NCBI RefSeq assembly: GCF_001662305.1
Contig: NZ_BDEP01000014.1
Span: 1 to 64,000 of the forward strand
DNA: 64,000 nucleotides
Direction of reading: 5' to 3'
DNA from: Halomonas caseinilytica
GTDB taxonomy: Bacteria > Pseudomonadota > Gammaproteobacteria > Pseudomonadales > Halomonadaceae
Shown here: one piece after another, positions 29,779 to 38,042 of the stretch
How the letters are laid out: each line of letters opens with the position of its first letter
How positions within the stretch are numbered: position 1 is the stretch's first letter
The notes under the pieces: generated by a model
Database searches by the model: none
Told to the model about the DNA's origin: nothing
Seen by the model: only the letters and a program-made list of their open reading frames with translations
Program-made: the position numbers and the translations under genes

Positions 29779-30309
29779 ATGAACGACGATTCTACCGAAT
29801 TATCCACGCGCTTGCGGTCACGTCTCGCCGGCGATTCGCTCTGGGACTTCGCCCTTGCGCTCTATGCCCGCGACGGCATCGAGCCGGCCTGTCTGACCTT
29901 GCAGGATGAAGCCGGAATCGATGTCGCCGAGCTGTTATGGCATTGCTGGCTGTATCAGCATGGCCTGCGTGCCGACGATACGCCCTCGGACGTGAGGCAA
30001 TGGCAACGCACGGTTACCACGCCCCTGCGAGACCTGCGCCGAGAGCTCAAGCCGGCCGCTCGTGAACGGTCGGGCGTGGCCACGGTTCGTCAGCACATCA
30101 AGCAAGCCGAGCTGGACGCCGAACGCGAGTGTCTGCTACGCCTGGAAGCCCATAGCCGCAGTGGTTCCGTCCCCCTTTCCGAGCTTCCCCGGCCATGTCC
30201 AACTCTCGAAAAAGTTCTGCCATTCGGCCCTCAACTTCAGAAAAAATCACATCTTTTGGCCTTGGGGACGCTACAAAGCCAGCTTGACCCCCTATACCCC
30301 CCACGCTAG
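29779..30309 (+). CDS. TIGR02444 family protein of unknown function
   Basis: A 176-residue soluble protein with the TIGR02444 pattern: SLWDFALALYARDGIE near residue 20, CLTLQDEAGIDVAELLW near 37, and RDLRRELKP near 90. Function unknown; its constant neighbour is the YheS-type ATPase gene. The last 40 residues (from about 136) are Lys/Leu/Pro-rich, do not look conserved, and their codons overlap a possible teaA promoter, so the C-terminus may be a recent extension. Confidence 0.8.
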   Translation: MNDDSTELSTRLRSRLAGDSLWDFALALYARDGIEPACLTLQDEAGIDVAELLWHCWLYQHGLRADDTPSDVRQWQRTVTTPLRDLRRELKPAARERSGVATVRQHIKQAELDAERECLLRLEAHSRSGSVPLSELPRPCPTLEKVLPFGPQLQKKSHLLALGTLQSQLDPLYPPR

Positions 30310-30312
30310 CCT
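30284..30312 (+). promoter_or_regulatory. teaA: Possible teaA promoter overlapping the preceding gene
   Basis: TTGACC (30284-30289) and TAGCCT (30307-30312) 17 bases apart, about 100 bases ahead of teaA. The -35 is good and the -10 weak, as expected if an osmotic activator helps. Not proven. Confidence 0.35.
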
Positions 30313-30411
30313 GAAATTACCTGCGTAAACGGCGAGCAAACGACAACTTCGATTTTGCGCCGGTCGATGAATCATTGATTTCCCGGCAAAACCTGCAGAG
30401 GAACCATAAGA

Positions 30412-31455
30412 ATGAAGGCACACAAGTTGCTGACTACTGCGAGCATCGGCGCTCTGATGCTCGGCATGTCCACCGCCGCCTATTCCGACAACTGGCGTTA
30501 TGCTCACGAGGAATACGAAGGCGACGTCCAGGATGTCTTCGCTCAGGCTTTCAAGGGTTATGTCGAAGATAATTCCGACCACACCGTACAGGTCTATCGC
30601 TTCGGCGAGCTGGGTGAGTCCGATGACATCATGGAGCAGACCCAGAACGGCATCCTGCAGTTCGTGAACCAGTCGCCCGGCTTCACCGGTTCGCTGATCC
30701 CCTCGGCGCAAATCTTCTTCATTCCCTATCTGATGCCAACGGACATGGACACCGTCCTGGAGTTCTTCGACGAGAGCAAGGCCATCAACGAGATGTTCCC
30801 GAAGCTCTACGCCGAGCACGGGCTGGAACTGCTCAAAATGTATCCGGAAGGCGAAATGGTGGTGACCGCCGACGAGCCGATCACCTCGCCTGAGGACTTC
30901 GACAACAAGAAGATCCGTACCATGACCAACCCGCTGCTGGCCGAGACCTACAGCGCCTTCGGTGCCACGCCGACGCCGCTGCCCTGGGGCGAGGTCTACG
31001 GTGGCCTGCAGACCGGCATCATCGACGGCCAGGAAAACCCGATCTTCTGGATCGAGTCCGGCGGCCTCTACGAAGTCTCGCCGCACCTGACCTTCACCAG
31101 CCATGGCTGGTTCACCACCGCGATGATGGCCAACCAGGACTTCTACGAAGGGCTTTCCGAGGAAGACCAGCAACTGGTACAGGATGCTGCCGATGCGGCC
31201 TACGACCATACCATCGAGCACATCAAGGGCCTGTCCGAGGAATCCCTCGAGAAGATCAAGGAAGCGTCCGATGAGGTTACCGTCACGCGTCTGGACGATG
31301 AACAGATCCAGGCCTTCAAGGAGCGCGCTCCCCAGGTCGAGGAGAAGTTCATCGAGATGACCGGCGAGCAAGGCCAGGAGCTGCTCGACCAGTTCAAGGC
31401 CGACCTCAAGGCCGTGCAACAGGATGAAGGCGGAGAAAGCCAGGACGAAGGCTGA
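30412..31455 (+). CDS. teaA: Ectoine/hydroxyectoine-binding protein TeaA
   Basis: Periplasmic receptor of the TeaABC TRAP transporter, which recovers leaked ectoine and takes it up during salt stress. 347 residues; signal peptide 1-25 ends AYS, and the mature protein starts DNWRYAHEEYEGDVQD, the known N-terminus of Halomonas elongata TeaA. The rest is almost identical to that protein from memory, including GGLQTGIIDGQENPIFWIESGG. GAGGAA precedes the start. A terminator-like hairpin separates it from teaB, so TeaA may be made in excess over the membrane subunits. Confidence 0.96.
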   Translation: MKAHKLLTTASIGALMLGMSTAAYSDNWRYAHEEYEGDVQDVFAQAFKGYVEDNSDHTVQVYRFGELGESDDIMEQTQNGILQFVNQSPGFTGSLIPSAQIFFIPYLMPTDMDTVLEFFDESKAINEMFPKLYAEHGLELLKMYPEGEMVVTADEPITSPEDFDNKKIRTMTNPLLAETYSAFGATPTPLPWGEVYGGLQTGIIDGQENPIFWIESGGLYEVSPHLTFTSHGWFTTAMMANQDFYEGLSEEDQQLVQDAADAAYDHTIEHIKGLSEESLEKIKEASDEVTVTRLDDEQIQAFKERAPQVEEKFIEMTGEQGQELLDQFKADLKAVQQDEGGESQDEG

Positions 31456-31479
31456 TCACGCACTTCACCCGCATCCACC

Positions 31480-31510
31480 GGGGGCAGCCAGGCTGCCCCC
31501 GATTTGTTTA
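31480..31510 (+). terminator. Intrinsic terminator or attenuator between teaA and teaB
   Basis: GGGGGCAG and CTGCCCCC form a perfect 8-bp stem around a short loop, followed by GATTTGTTT. It starts 25 bases after teaA. Partial read-through would favour binding protein over membrane subunits. Confidence 0.65.
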
Positions 31511-31799
31511 CGCGGCCCCGAAGGGTACATGCCAATATCACCCGCCAGACCGTAACGATGTCCGACGCGCCTCTCGCCACGCCACCCGAGCTTGGCATAC
31601 CCGCCGCTCGAGGAGCGCGCGACAGGGAAGCTCCAGGACAAGACGCGGGTACAGGCGCATGGACGAGCACGGTGATCGGCAGGCACTCTCTCAGCGTTCA
31701 TCCAACGTTGACCTGTGGCACACCGTGCCGCATCGCCAGCGGTTACGCTGCTGAACGGGGCCCCATAATTTCGCCATGTCTGCTGAAGGGAGCGCGGCC
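31511..31799. other. Gene-free interval between teaA and teaB (with a weak promoter-like site)
   Basis: Together with the terminator, 344 bases separate the teaA stop from the teaB start. I see no convincing gene. CATAAT at 31764-31769 could be a -10 element for teaB, but the -35 position (GTTACG or nearby) is poor. TTGACC at 31708 lacks a partner. A short hairpin CGCTC-GAG-GAGCG lies near 31605. Confidence 0.4.
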
Positions 31800-32378
31800 A
31801 TGACCGACGAAGAATCCGAAAAGCACTATCACTCAGGCCTGCCTGGCATACTGGGCACCATTGATACTCTTATCAGCAAGCTTGAAGCGATCATTCTCGC
31901 CATCGGCGTGCTGCTGATGGCCACCAACACCATCGCCAATGTCATCGGGCGCTTCGTGCTCGGCGAGAGCCTGTTCTTCACCGGCGAGGTCAACCGCATC
32001 CTGATCATCATGATCACCTTCGCGGGCATCGGCTACGCGGCGCGCCATGGCCGCCACATCCGCATGTCGGCGATCTACGATGCCTTGCCGGTAGGTGGTC
32101 GTCGCGCCCTGATGGTCCTGATCTCGCTGTTCACCTCCCTGGTGATGTTCTTCCTGATGTACTACTCGCTGCTCTACATCCTCGACCTGTATGACAAGGG
32201 ACGTATCCTGCCGGCACTCGGCTTTCCGATCTTCATCATCTATGTCTGGGTGCCCCTGGGCTTTCTGATCACCGGCATCCAATACCTTTTCACGGCCATC
32301 AAGAACCTGACGTCGCGCGATGTCTACCTGTCGACCTCGGTGGTCGACGGTTACAAGGATACGGAAACGGAAGTCTGA
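31800..32378 (+). CDS. teaB: Ectoine TRAP transporter small membrane subunit TeaB
   Basis: 192 residues, four predicted helices, DctQ family (GYAARHGRHIRMSAIYDALP near residue 80). It matches H. elongata TeaB over its whole length as I recall it. ATG 31800 follows AAGGGAG at a suitable distance; an in-frame ATG at 31776 adds only eight residues. It works with TeaC in the inner membrane. Confidence 0.95.
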   Translation: MTDEESEKHYHSGLPGILGTIDTLISKLEAIILAIGVLLMATNTIANVIGRFVLGESLFFTGEVNRILIIMITFAGIGYAARHGRHIRMSAIYDALPVGGRRALMVLISLFTSLVMFFLMYYSLLYILDLYDKGRILPALGFPIFIIYVWVPLGFLITGIQYLFTAIKNLTSRDVYLSTSVVDGYKDTETEV

Positions 32379-32408
32379 CGCAGGGCAATTCGCCCGGGGG
32401 AATGCAAG

Positions 32409-33692
32409 ATGACGACAATAATGGTTGCGACCATGATCGGCCTGCTGTTGCTGGGCTTTCCCATGATGATTCCGCTGGCGACGGCAGCGATCATCGGGTT
32501 TTTCATGATGTTCGGCGGATTGGGCCAGATGGAGACCCTGATCCAGCAACTGATGGCCGGCATACGACCGGCATCGCTGATCGCAGTGCCCATGTTCATT
32601 CTCGCCGCGGATATCATGACGCGCGGTCAGTCGGCCAATCGACTGATCAATATGGTGATGGCCTTCATCGGCCACATAAAGGGCGGTCTCGCCGTCAGTA
32701 CGGCAGCGTCCTGCACGCTGTTCGGGGCCGTCTCCGGCTCCACCCAGGCCACCGTGGTCGCGGTGGGCTCCCCGTTACGTCCACGTATGCTCAAGGCCGG
32801 CTACTCGGACTCCTTCAGCCTGGCGCTGATCATCAACTCCAGTGACATCGCCTTCCTGATCCCGCCCAGCATCGGCATGATCATCTACGGGATCATCTCC
32901 GGCACTTCCATCGGTGAGCTGTTCATCGCCGGAATCGGCCCGGGCCTGATGATCCTGGCCATGTTCGCTACCTACTGCGTGATCTATGCCATCGTCCGTG
33001 GCGTGCCCACCGAGCCCAAGGCGAGCTGGGGAGAACGTTTCTCGGCCGTACGCCTGGCACTGTGGCCGCTGGGCTTCCCGGTGATCATCATCGGCGGCAT
33101 CTATGGGGGCATCTTCAGTCCTACCGAAGCCGCGGCTGCCTGCGTGCTCTATGCCATCCTGCTGGAGTTCGTGGTCTTCCGCTCGCTGAAGATCAACGAT
33201 ATCTACACCATCGCCAAGTCCACCGGCCTGATTACCGCCGTGGTCTTCATTCTGGTGGCGGTCGGCAACAGCTTCTCGTGGATCATCTCCTTCGCCCAGA
33301 TTCCCCAGGCCATTCTCGAGGCCGTGGGCATCAACGAAGCGGGGCCGACCGGGGTGCTGATCGCCATCTGCATCGCCTTCTTCGTCGCCTGCATGTTCGT
33401 CGACCCCATCGTGGTGATCCTGGTGCTGACACCGGTCTTCGCACCGGCCATCGAGGCCACCGGCCTCGACCCGGTGCTCGTCGGTATCCTGATCACACTG
33501 CAGGTGGCCATCGGCTCGGCGACGCCGCCCTTCGGTTGCGATATCTTCACCGCCATCGCCATCTTCAAGCGTCCTTATCTGGACGTGATCAAGGGCACGC
33601 CTCCCTTCATCTTCATGCTGGTACTGGCGGCCGCGTTGCTGATCCTGTTCCCGCAGATCGCCCTGTTCCTGCGCGACCTCGCCTTCAGGTAA
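32409..33692 (+). CDS. teaC: Ectoine TRAP transporter large membrane subunit TeaC
   Basis: 427 residues, about 12 helices, DctM family: [20 protein letters not shown] near residue 100, [21 protein letters not shown] near 140, and [18 protein letters not shown] near 366. Carries ectoine and hydroxyectoine with sodium. It follows teaB by 30 bases and precedes teaD by 34, with GGGGAA before its start. Confidence 0.95.
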   Translation: MTTIMVATMIGLLLLGFPMMIPLATAAIIGFFMMFGGLGQMETLIQQLMAGIRPASLIAVPMFILAADIMTRGQSANRLINMVMAFIGHIKGGLAVSTAASCTLFGAVSGSTQATVVAVGSPLRPRMLKAGYSDSFSLALIINSSDIAFLIPPSIGMIIYGIISGTSIGELFIAGIGPGLMILAMFATYCVIYAIVRGVPTEPKASWGERFSAVRLALWPLGFPVIIIGGIYGGIFSPTEAAAACVLYAILLEFVVFRSLKINDIYTIAKSTGLITAVVFILVAVGNSFSWIISFAQIPQAILEAVGINEAGPTGVLIAICIAFFVACMFVDPIVVILVLTPVFAPAIEATGLDPVLVGILITLQVAIGSATPPFGCDIFTAIAIFKRPYLDVIKGTPPFIFMLVLAAALLILFPQIALFLRDLAFR

Positions 33693-33726
33693 GCGGCTCT
33701 ACACGGACACAAGGAGTAAGGTGACG

Positions 33727-34170
33727 ATGTTCAATCGGATCATGGTGCCGGTCGACGGCTCCAAGGGCGCCGTCAAGGCGCTGGAAAAGGGCGTGGGTCT
33801 GCAGCGATTGACCGGCGCCGAACTCTACATCCTGTGCGTGTTCAAGCATCACAGCCTGCTCGAAGCCTCGCTGTCGATGGTCCGCCCCGAGAAGCTGGAT
33901 ATTCCGGACGATGCTCTCAAGGACTACGCCACGGAGATCGCCGTCCAGGCCAAGACACGCGCCGCCGAGATGGGCGTGCCGGTGGACAAGATACGCGCCT
34001 TCGTCAAGGGCGGGCGCCCCTCGCGTACCATCGTGCGCTTCGCCCGCAAGCGAGAGTGCGACCTGATCGTGATCGGCGCCCAGGGCACCAACGGTGACAA
34101 GAGCCTGCTGCTGGGGAGTGTCGCCCAGCGTGTGGCAGGCTCCGCGCACTGTCCCGTCATGGTCGTCTGA
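33727..34170 (+). CDS. teaD: TeaD, universal stress protein regulating ectoine uptake
   Basis: A 147-residue single-domain UspA protein with the ATP-binding loop [20 protein letters not shown] near residue 115. It matches H. elongata TeaD, which binds ATP and reduces TeaABC activity. A GTG at 33721, two codons upstream, is also well placed behind AAGGAG; the published N-terminus [15 protein letters not shown] favours 33727. Same operon as teaB and teaC. Confidence 0.95.
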   Translation: MFNRIMVPVDGSKGAVKALEKGVGLQRLTGAELYILCVFKHHSLLEASLSMVRPEKLDIPDDALKDYATEIAVQAKTRAAEMGVPVDKIRAFVKGGRPSRTIVRFARKRECDLIVIGAQGTNGDKSLLLGSVAQRVAGSAHCPVMVV

Positions 34171-34294
34171 CGGCTTTCCGACGGGGGCCGGAAGCGGCAT
34201 CCGGCGCATGCGTGCGGAACCTCTCCGGCCCTGTTAGAGTCCCATGGGTTCCATACACTCATGGCGCCAAGGCGCCGGACCACAAGGCTTTTTC

Positions 34295-35044
34295 ATGAAG
34301 ACACTGCTGACTTCCGCTTCACTGGCGGCCCTGTTGACCGCCGCTCCCTTGGCACTGGCCGCGCCCGAGTCCGACCAGGAACGTCTGGGCTACAGCCTCG
34401 GGGTGACCCTGGGTCAGAGCATCCAGCAAGATGTTTCCGATCTCGATATCGATGCGTTCACCCAGGCCATCCGCGACGTCTACACCGGCGACGAGCTGGC
34501 CATGACCGATCAGGAAATGGCCGATACCCTGGCCCAGTTCCAGCAACAGGCCCAGGAAAAGCGTGCCGCCGAAGCTGAGAAGCGCGCCGAGGCCAATCAG
34601 GCCGAAGGTGAAGCCTATCTCGAGGAGAACGCGGAAAAGGACGGTGTCACGGTCACCGATTCGGGCCTGCAGTATCGTGAGCTGGAATCCGGCGACGGCG
34701 CCACGCCGAGTGCCGAGGACACCGTCAAGGTCAACTATGAAGGCAAGCTGATCGATGGCACCGTCTTCGACAGCTCCTACGAGCGCGGCGAGCCGGTCAG
34801 CTTCCGAGTCGGCCAGGTCATCGATGGCTGGCAGGAAGCCCTGCAGCTGATGAGCGTGGGCGACACCTGGGAGATCGCGATTCCCGCCGACCTGGCCTAC
34901 GGTGCCCGCGGTCAGGGCCCGATCGGCCCCAACGAGACGCTGATCTTCAAGGTTGAGCTGCTCGACGTCACTCCCGCCGAAGCAGCGGAAGACGCCAACG
35001 GCGAACAGAGCGGCGACACCGAAAGCGCCAGCGACGCCGAGTGA
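34295..35044 (+). CDS. fkpA: Periplasmic FKBP-type peptidyl-prolyl isomerase (FkpA/Mip-like)
   Basis: 249 residues: signal peptide (1-22, ending ALA), helical dimerisation domain (about 25-110) with a long charged helix, FKBP domain at about 118-226 ([22 protein letters not shown] and [22 protein letters not shown]), and an acidic Glu/Asp/Ser tail. It assists folding of exported proteins. The long acidic tail suits a salt-adapted periplasm. Open frame upstream of the signal peptide is not family-like. Confidence 0.92.
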   Translation: MKTLLTSASLAALLTAAPLALAAPESDQERLGYSLGVTLGQSIQQDVSDLDIDAFTQAIRDVYTGDELAMTDQEMADTLAQFQQQAQEKRAAEAEKRAEANQAEGEAYLEENAEKDGVTVTDSGLQYRELESGDGATPSAEDTVKVNYEGKLIDGTVFDSSYERGEPVSFRVGQVIDGWQEALQLMSVGDTWEIAIPADLAYGARGQGPIGPNETLIFKVELLDVTPAEAAEDANGEQSGDTESASDAE

Positions 35045-35072
35045 TCCCTCGCACTCAACGCCTTTCGCACGG

Positions 35073-35100
35073 CCGGCTCCTATGAGCCGGTCGTCATCGT
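35073..35100. terminator. Weak terminator between convergent fkpA and the SenC gene
   Basis: CCGGCTC and GAGCCGG form a 7-bp stem around a four-base loop in the 75-base gap between the two convergent genes. There is no clean T-run. Confidence 0.4.
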
Positions 35101-35119
35101 TCAGGGCCGACGATGCCGT

Positions 35120-35719
35120 TCACATGGCGTCGAGCACATCGTTCAACGCTGCCTTGAGCGGGCCCGGCGTCGGTGAGTGGAGAACACGCCGGCGAATCTC
35201 GCCATGCCGGTCCACCAGATAGAGCGAGGCGGTGTGATCGACGGTGTAGTCCATAGCCGACTCCGGCGCCTCGACCTTGCGCCACACGACTCCATACCGC
35301 TCGGCGATCTCCTCTACCTGCTCGATGCTGCCGGTCGCACCGATGAAGTCCTCGCCGAAGGAAGCGAGGTATTCCTCGAGCCGCGACAGGGTATCGCGCT
35401 CGGGATCGACGGAGATCATCACCGGCACTACCTGCTCTCGGCGCGGGTCGGATAGCTGCTGGCGTACCTGGCGGACCACCGCCAGGCTCATGGGGCAGAC
35501 ATCCGGACACCAGGTATAGCCGAAGAAGACCACCGCAAGCTGGTCCTCATCCAGTTGGGAGAGCGCAAACTCGTCTCGCGTCGACGGCAGCGAGATAGGG
35601 CCGCCTTCCAGCTCCGCCTCGCTGCCCTTACCGCTCCACCACTGATGAGCCAGCAGGCCGAATAACACCGACAGCGCAATGGCACCTGCCGCCAGATACC
35701 GCCAACGCCGTGTCATCAT
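35120..35719 (-). CDS. SCO1/SenC-family copper chaperone or thiol oxidoreductase
   Basis: 199 residues: one N-terminal membrane anchor (about 5-24) and a periplasmic thioredoxin fold. The copper-binding set is complete: CxxxC in FFGYTWCPDVCPMSL near residue 70 and the histidine in TVDHTASLYLVD near 160. SCO proteins deliver copper to the CuA centre of cytochrome oxidase. No oxidase genes are in the window. The start at 35719 follows GAGGAG; the next codon is also ATG. Confidence 0.9.
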   Translation of the reverse strand: MMTRRWRYLAAGAIALSVLFGLLAHQWWSGKGSEAELEGGPISLPSTRDEFALSQLDEDQLAVVFFGYTWCPDVCPMSLAVVRQVRQQLSDPRREQVVPVMISVDPERDTLSRLEEYLASFGEDFIGATGSIEQVEEIAERYGVVWRKVEAPESAMDYTVDHTASLYLVDRHGEIRRRVLHSPTPGPLKAALNDVLDAM

Positions 35720-35880
35720 GGCCGCTCCTCGTCTGCTCGACGCCACCCGGCGTCATGATCGGTCTCCGGTCCGCACATGACAGTGAAGTCACGCCGCCGA
35801 TGATGGCAAGATAGCTGTCTGGACGGCGCGAATCCAAGCCATCCCGACGAAATCCGGGACGCTCCATCGCGTGACGGACC

Positions 35881-35891
35881 CAATGAGGAGG
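35881..35891 (+). promoter_or_regulatory. Ribosome binding site complementary to the candidate small RNA
   Basis: CAATGAGGAGG, ending five bases before the permease ATG. It is an exact reverse complement of CCTCCTCATTG (36952-36962) in the unpaired segment of the candidate small RNA about 1 kb downstream. Eight of the eleven bases are common in ribosome binding sites, so the match is suggestive only. Confidence 0.45.
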
Positions 35892-35895
35892 TGTC

Positions 35896-36810
35896 ATGGA
35901 AGGCGTGGCGGGAGCCCTCGGGCCCCTCTTTCTGTTGATCCTGCTGGGCGCGTTGCTCGGCCGCCTCGACCAGCCGGGCGGCGATTTCTGGCCACGGATG
36001 GAGCGGCTGATCTATTTTCTGCTGTTCCCCGCCATGCTGGTCTCGACCCTGGCAGGTGCCGATATCCAGCAAGTCCCGGTGGGACGCCTGGCCCTGGCCC
36101 TGCTCGGTGCGATGGGCATGCTGGGGGGCGCGCTCTGGGCCGCGAACCATCGGCTGGGTCTGGCGGCCCCGGCCTTCACATCGGTGTTCCAGGGCTCGCT
36201 GCGTTTCAATACCTATGTCGGCGTGGCAGGTGCCGCGGCGCTGCATGGCGAGGCCGGTGCCACTGTCGCAGCAGTGGCCGTGGCCTTGATGGTACCGGTC
36301 GTGAACGTCCTGTGTGTCGCCAGTTTCATCGCCGCCGGCACACTCGGTACCGCCGGCATGCGCGCCAGCCTGGCCGCCCTGGCACGCAATCCCTTGATCC
36401 TGGCGTGCCTGCTGGGCATCGCCCTGAACCTCAGTGGTATCGGCCTGCCCGGCTGGAGCGCCCCCGCAACGGAGCTGCTCGGTCGGGCCGCCCTGCCGCT
36501 CGGCCTGGTGGCGGTAGGCGTCGCTCTGCGGCCACGAGCCCTGCTGCGCCTCGATCTCGGTGTCTGGGCGGCCAACCTGGCCAAGTTGATCCTGATGCCG
36601 GCCCTGGTTCTCGGTTTCGCCCTGTTGCTCCGGCTGGATCCGGTGAGTCGCGATATTGCGCTGCTGTTCGCCGCCTTGCCCACCGCCACTTCCGCTTACA
36701 TCCTGGCTCGTCAGCTCGGTGGCGATGCCGAGTTGATGGCCGCGCTGATCACCGGCCAGACCCTGATCGCCATGGCCTCGCTCCCCTTTTGGCTACGCTT
36801 GGTCGGCTGA
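35896..36810 (+). CDS. AEC-family (auxin efflux carrier) permease
   Basis: A 304-residue membrane protein with about ten helices in two inverted five-helix repeats. The family pattern is present: LIYFLLFPAMLVSTLAG near residue 38, FQGSLRFNTYVGVAG near 98, and the second-half motif LPTATSAYILARQLGGDAEL near 262. AEC members export or import small organic acids such as malate; the substrate is unknown here. A strong AGGAGG precedes the start. The candidate iron-regulated RNA lies directly downstream. Confidence 0.87.
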   Translation: MEGVAGALGPLFLLILLGALLGRLDQPGGDFWPRMERLIYFLLFPAMLVSTLAGADIQQVPVGRLALALLGAMGMLGGALWAANHRLGLAAPAFTSVFQGSLRFNTYVGVAGAAALHGEAGATVAAVAVALMVPVVNVLCVASFIAAGTLGTAGMRASLAALARNPLILACLLGIALNLSGIGLPGWSAPATELLGRAALPLGLVAVGVALRPRALLRLDLGVWAANLAKLILMPALVLGFALLLRLDPVSRDIALLFAALPTATSAYILARQLGGDAELMAALITGQTLIAMASLPFWLRLVG

Positions 36811-36854
36811 TAGGGCCCGTCCCCGAAACGTAATAAAAAAAATTCTCGTTTGCG

Positions 36855-36884
36855 TTGACAGATCAAATGAGAATGATTTACTCT
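36855..36884 (+). promoter_or_regulatory. Promoter with Fur-box-like operator for the candidate small RNA
   Basis: TTGACA (36855-36860, perfect -35) and TACTCT (36879-36884, moderate -10) lie 18 bases apart. Between them is AAATGAGAATGATTTAC. Aligned to the 19-base Fur consensus of Pseudomonas and E. coli it matches at 13 positions, including an unbroken AATGAGAAT. A Fur dimer here would block RNA polymerase, so transcription should rise when iron is scarce. Confidence 0.65.
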
Positions 36885-36890
36885 ACAAAC

Positions 36891-37010
36891 ATGGCGTTGA
36901 TGAGGCGCCATGCCGGGGCAAGGTTCCTGCCAGTTTCTTGCCCAGGTTTCTCCTCCTCATTGCTAGTCACGGTCTTTTGCCGCCCCGCCCAGGGCGGCTT
37001 TCTTTTGTTG
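36891..37010 (+). ncRNA. Candidate Fur-regulated small RNA of about 118 nt
   Basis: No credible coding frame fits this gap. From the predicted start near 36891 the transcript folds as hairpin 1 (ATGGCG 36891-36896 with CGCCAT 36906-36911), hairpin 2 (GGGCAAG 36916-36922 with CTTGCCC 36937-36943), an unpaired CU-rich linker (36944-36978) containing TTTCTCCTCCTCATTGCT, and an intrinsic terminator. The CTCC repeats can pair with Shine-Dalgarno sequences. CATTGCT also occurs in the targeting core of E. coli RyhB. Promoter, Fur-like site and terminator bracket it precisely, which is the layout of RyhB and PrrF. It could instead be an untranslated leader, but the next gene is on the other strand. 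Confidence 0.6.
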
Positions 37011-37011
37011 G
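36979..37011 (+). terminator. Strong intrinsic terminator of the candidate small RNA
   Basis: GCCGCCC (36979-36985) pairs with GGGCGGC (36992-36998) around a six-base loop and is followed at once by TTTCTTTTGTT. It lies 168 bases past the AEC permease stop and 55 bases before the end of the convergent LysR gene. Confidence 0.8.
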
Positions 37012-37065
37012 TTCGTCTCGTGGCGTTGGTTTGTCTCTCGGCTGCGCGTCGCTCGCCTCGCACCA

Positions 37066-37950
37066 TCATTCCCGCTGACCAAGCTGCCGTTTGACCAGTT
37101 CGCCCAGCGCCTCGACTGCCGGCCAGGACGCAGCGGAAACCTGCCGCCCATAGTGCAGTTGCGCCTCACAGCCACGCAGCACCGGCAACCCCTCCGCCGC
37201 ACCAAGCTCTCGCATGGCCGGCGTCAATCGGTCACGCTCGAGAATGCTCACCGCCAACCCCGACTCCACCGCCGTTTCCACCGCGTGGATGCTGGTGCTG
37301 GTGAAGACGGCGTGCCAGGGGCGATCCATCGCGCTCAATGCCTCGACTCCCAACTGCCGATAGGGGCAGTCCTCGGGGTGAAGCGCCAGTGGCAACGGTT
37401 GCTCCGGCGTCAGGACGAGTTCTCGCGCCCCGGCCCAGACTGGCGTGGAGCGCCACAACGGCTCGCCACCACTGAGCCGGTGAGGACGGTCGAGCGCCAC
37501 GATCATCGATAGCTCTCCCCGCTCCAGGCGACGTGCCAGCTCGCCGCTGGGCGCCGTCACCGCTTCCAGCACCACATCCGGATGCCGTGCCAGAAAGTCT
37601 GGCAACAGACGCCCCACCAGGCGACTGGCGTAGTCTTCCGGCATGCCGAAACGTACGCGGCCGCTCAACCCTCGCCCACTGATCCTGGCCACCAGGCCAT
37701 CGTGTCGACGCAACAGTTCCCGCGCCTCGCCCAGCAAGGCCTCGCCGCTGGGCGTCGGGCTCACCCCTCGCGCCCCCCGTATCAGCAAGGTGGTATCCAG
37801 CCGCGCCTCCAGGCGCTTGATCTGCATGCTCAGTGCGCTGACGGTGCGATGACGCTGCTCGGCCGCCGCGGCCAGCGTACCCAAGCGCACGACCGCCACG
37901 AAGCTGCGCAGCGCCTCGAGATCCAGCGAGTCCGAAATGCCTTCAGCCAT
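37066..37950 (-). CDS. LysR-family transcriptional regulator
   Basis: 294 residues from the ATG at 37950. Winged helix-turn-helix at about 8-67 (LRSFVAVVRLGTLAAAAEQ) and an effector-binding domain from about 95. The start gives the usual LysR length; 18 extra upstream codons are not family-like and would cover the operator. It diverges from an EamA exporter, and a perfect palindrome lies between them, so it very likely controls that exporter and itself. The effector is unknown. Confidence 0.87.
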   Translation of the reverse strand: MAEGISDSLDLEALRSFVAVVRLGTLAAAAEQRHRTVSALSMQIKRLEARLDTTLLIRGARGVSPTPSGEALLGEARELLRRHDGLVARISGRGLSGRVRFGMPEDYASRLVGRLLPDFLARHPDVVLEAVTAPSGELARRLERGELSMIVALDRPHRLSGGEPLWRSTPVWAGARELVLTPEQPLPLALHPEDCPYRQLGVEALSAMDRPWHAVFTSTSIHAVETAVESGLAVSILERDRLTPAMRELGAAEGLPVLRGCEAQLHYGRQVSAASWPAVEALGELVKRQLGQRE

Positions 37951-37971
37951 ATTGAATGCTCGGTCCAATAA

Positions 37972-37988
37972 GTTTCGATTCACGAAAC
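37972..37988. promoter_or_regulatory. LysR-type operator between the regulator and the EamA gene
   Basis: GTTTCGATTCACGAAAC is a perfect inverted repeat with 6-bp arms and a 5-bp spacer, and contains the LysR T-N11-A core. It lies 22 bases from the regulator start and 55 from the exporter start. Confidence 0.6.
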
Positions 37989-38042
37989 ACTCTAGACCAG
38001 TCAACCTGTGCGGACCAATCCACCCCCAGGACCGGAGGTATC

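Noticed and set aside
36855-37094. A 79-codon frame across the candidate small-RNA region
   Set aside because: It crosses the promoter and the intrinsic terminator, has no ribosome binding site, and its product resembles nothing.
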